Shown here in pieces: positions 62,152-64,000 of a stretch of 64,000 nt of DNA (position 1 is its first letter; each line of letters starts with the position of its first letter). Both the position numbers and the translations under genes were made by a program. This stretch comes from Candidatus Poribacteria bacterium (GTDB lineage Bacteria; Poribacteria; WGA-4E; WGA-3G): assembly GCA_026706025.1 (NCBI GenBank), contig JAPOZO010000056.1:124001-188000 (forward strand). Direction: 5' to 3'. The notes under the pieces were generated by a model, which saw nothing but the letters and a program-made list of their open reading frames with translations, did not search any database and was not told where the DNA came from.

Positions 62152-62394
62152 TTACTCTCTCTCATCGTCAATGTGAATCCCTAATTCGGCTAATTCAGCA
62201 AGCAGTTCTCGTTCAGTCTCAGACAAAATCGTGTCCGGCAACGGGGTACGAATCGCGTATTCCTCATTAATCCATTTTGAGAGATCCGCGGCTTTGCACC
62301 GTGCACTACAGAATGGGAAATTTTTGGGTAAAGGGGTCCCGACTTCCCATACAAAGTCGTAAGCTGTTCCGCACATACTGCATGTGTGTTCCAC
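62152..62394 (-). CDS. YacG-like zinc-ribbon protein
   Basis: 80 residues from a GTG at 62394, with AAGGA 10 bp upstream. CSMCG, then FPFCSARCKAADLSKWINEEYAI is the YacG pattern (CxxC, later CSxRCKxxDLxxW). E. coli YacG inhibits DNA gyrase. The frame also opens at a TTG at 62454, but the extra residues are unlike the family. Its place inside the nadD-yqeK-rsfS run is not usual. Confidence 0.75.
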   Translation of the reverse strand: MEHTCSMCGTAYDFVWEVGTPLPKNFPFCSARCKAADLSKWINEEYAIRTPLPDTILSETERELLAELAELGIHIDDERE

Positions 62395-62472
62395 GTTTTT
62401 AAGGTCCTTATATTCAAAAGAGTGCTTTTCACACAACGCGAAAGCATTGCACAACCTGTTAAGAATGTTTCC

Positions 62473-62871
62473 TCAGGAACTGACAATGTGGCGTTGCTTC
62501 AGGGTTTCTATTTCTGCTTTGAGCGTCTCAATTTCTTCCCGTTGTAGATTGTCTCGGATACTGCGCCTGTGTGCCAATATGCCCGACACAGTTGCGCCTA
62601 TCGCAAGAATCGCCAAAGGTAAACCGATGCAGGCAATGATGATGTTATTTTGTCTGTCAAAATTCTTTTCAATCCTGTCAAAACTCTTTTCAACCCTGTC
62701 AAAACTCTTTTCAACCCTGTCAAAACCGTCAGTGACATTCTCTTTTAGATTCTTGAGGTCGGTTTTCATCACAAGGACATCTGCTTTGAGTGTGTCATCC
62801 CCTTCCGATTGCGCATATAAAGGCAACGTGATTGCACAAAGAAGTAGCAAGCAAAGTAGAATCGTTTTCAT
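62473..62871 (-). CDS. Small secreted/membrane coiled-coil protein
   Basis: 132 residues from ATG 62871: signal peptide (TILLCLLLLCAITLPLYA), a coiled coil with perfect 7-residue repeats (FDRVEKS, FDRVEKS, FDRIEKN), one membrane segment (IIIACIGLPLAILAIGATVSGI) and a C-terminal charged coil. The repeats are coded by 21-bp tandem units at about 62655-62727. Function unknown. Confidence 0.65.
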   Translation of the reverse strand: MKTILLCLLLLCAITLPLYAQSEGDDTLKADVLVMKTDLKNLKENVTDGFDRVEKSFDRVEKSFDRIEKNFDRQNNIIIACIGLPLAILAIGATVSGILAHRRSIRDNLQREEIETLKAEIETLKQRHIVSS

Positions 62872-62917
62872 GATGTAGATCCTTATTTTCTGATGAATTT
62901 TAAACGGATATTTCCTG

Positions 62918-63568
62918 TTATTGATACAACCGATACCGCTGAATATAAGATTCGACTGTTTCTGGTACGAGATACCGGATTGAAAGCCCTTTCCAAATCC
63001 GTTCACGAATGGCGGTAGCAGATATATCCACACCCGTGATTGGAAAGGTCGTAACCCGCTTGCGAACCTCCAATGGCACCCGGTTTAGGTCGTAATTCGG
63101 GCGTGTCGTTGCAATCATAATACACCGTGCCAAAACCTTGTCAAAATCTCTCCAGACTTTATACTCAATGAGCGAATCTGCACCGATGATCCATGCGAGT
63201 TCGGTCGTCTCTCCGTAAAGTTTTTGTAGAGCCTTTAGCGTTTCAACGGTATATGACGGACCGGCGCGCTCCAGTTCTATCCGTGACACTTCAAAATGCG
63301 GATTCTCAACAATCGCTAAAAGTGCCATCTGATACCGGTGTTCGGGTTCAATAATATCGGTATCTGCGACCTTATGCGGGGGTCTCGCAGAAGGGATAAA
63401 TAAGATCTTATCGTAGCCCAATCCGACCCGGACCTGTTCAGCACTCAGCAGATGCGCGTAGTGAATCGGGTTGAATGTTCCGCCCATCACAGCAATTCTT
63501 TGGGTTGTCTTCAGCATCAGAATGTCCAGCAGATATGAACTCAATAAGTCAATCTCACACTTCTCCAT
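62918..63568 (-). CDS. nadD: Nicotinate-nucleotide adenylyltransferase
   Basis: Adenylates nicotinate mononucleotide in NAD synthesis. VMGGTFNPIHYAHL is the T/HxGH nucleotidyl transferase motif, followed by FIPSARPPHK, SYTVETLKAL, WIIGADSL and ITGVDISATAIRERI (ISxTxIR). An in-frame ATG at 63517 may be the real start, since the ATG at 63568 is only one base from its AAGGAG. With nadB at the other end, two NAD genes are in the window. Confidence 0.92.
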   Translation of the reverse strand: MEKCEIDLLSSYLLDILMLKTTQRIAVMGGTFNPIHYAHLLSAEQVRVGLGYDKILFIPSARPPHKVADTDIIEPEHRYQMALLAIVENPHFEVSRIELERAGPSYTVETLKALQKLYGETTELAWIIGADSLIEYKVWRDFDKVLARCIMIATTRPNYDLNRVPLEVRKRVTTFPITGVDISATAIRERIWKGLSIRYLVPETVESYIQRYRLYQ

Positions 63569-63624
63569 GCTCCTTAAAGTATACGGCTTTACACGAGAAA
63601 AGTCAATGGGAAAATCGGGACATG

Positions 63625-64000
63625 CTAACCGCCATGTACGCGAGCCTTGTAATCATCATAAGCCCGTTCAATCTGTTTTGCGGATTCTTCGGGACCGATG
63701 AAATGTGCACCGGTCAACACAACAGGCGGTTTCCCGCGTTCCGTCAGCAATTCAGCGACTCGACATTTAATCGCATTGACAATCGAGAGTGTGCCAATGC
63801 TGGACGTGGGTCCGACCGGATACGCCAGATTCGGGATGTCAACAACGGCATCGCCCGGCGGATTGCAGTTGTCGATCGTTAGGTCCGCGATTTCAAAAAG
63901 CCGTTTACCAGAGGCGTGCTTTGAGGTAGATGAACGACTGTGTGCGATGGAACTCACCGCTATGACAGGTAGATTCCGCGCCTTCGCTCCCATCGCTATT
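63625..64000 (-). CDS. SIS-domain sugar isomerase-like protein, N-terminus beyond window
   Basis: Only the C-terminal ~125 residues are visible; the frame is open to the window edge. GAKARNLPVIAVSSIAHSRSSTSKHASGKRLFEIADLTIDNCNPPGDAVV and YPVGPTSSIGTLSIVNAIKCRVAELLTERG match the UPF0309/SIS family (phosphosugar isomerase or binding fold). Function likely sugar-phosphate related; the substrate is unknown. Confidence 0.75.
   Translation of the reverse strand, partial: IAMGAKARNLPVIAVSSIAHSRSSTSKHASGKRLFEIADLTIDNCNPPGDAVVDIPNLAYPVGPTSSIGTLSIVNAIKCRVAELLTERGKPPVVLTGAHFIGPEESAKQIERAYDDYKARVHGG

Overview
The window is a chromosome segment of a Gram-negative (diderm), heterotrophic bacterium that I have not identified by any search. 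Lipopolysaccharide genes (lipid A acyltransferase, LptC, LptA, LptB, a GT9 heptosyltransferase-like enzyme) show an outer membrane. Secreted WD40/dockerin proteins ending in a 'YPNPFNPETWIPY' domain, creatininase, sugar epimerases, HpcH aldolase and LamG proteins together resemble, from memory, Candidatus Poribacteria or a relative in or near the FCB/PVC groups. This placement is an inference.

Layout. 1-9.9 kb (minus strand) is a housekeeping block: acyltransferase, lptC, lptA, lptB, rpoN, hpf, valS, a thioesterase and partial nadB. 9.9-12.3 kb is a gene graveyard (relics of hsdR and an IS3 transposase) with a MATE exporter. 12.3-15.8 kb is one 1138-residue protein that looks like a primase-polymerase fused to an XPD/DinG-like helicase. 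15.9-30.8 kb holds an epimerase, a TolB-propeller/M28 peptidase, a frameshifted WD40-dockerin protein, a secreted metalloprotease-like protein, two LivJ-like lipoproteins, an EEP phosphatase lipoprotein and a small lipoprotein. 30.8-36.4 kb has a TdeIII-like restriction enzyme coupled to a kinase-like gene and a creatininase, then an aldolase and small accessory genes. 36.5-44.3 kb is a pyrimidine operon (pyrR-pyrC-carA-carB plus an unknown gene) under a promoter and a PyrR-type attenuator. 44.3-51.7 kb carries a membrane protein, a sigma-54 activator, nagB, an epimerase, a TPR protein and two LamG paralogues. 51.8-53.1 kb is an IsrB (HNH-less IscB) element with its omega-RNA. 53.1-64 kb is mixed housekeeping: FMN reductase, RNase HIII, thiI, GT9, M19 dipeptidase, glycerol-1-phosphate dehydrogenase-like protein, propeller protein, PP2C, rsfS, yqeK, yacG-like gene, nadD and a SIS-domain fragment.

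The most unusual signal is a set of dispersed palindromic repeats built of 7-bp units (AGTTATC-like) and GTAGGGG...CCCCTAC hairpins. They fill stop-to-start gaps inside operons. They have also entered, in frame, the coding regions of three neighbouring pyrimidine genes (pyrC, carA, carB), each time at a domain linker, resembling in principle the palindromic elements of Rickettsia. No tRNA, rRNA or CRISPR array was seen.
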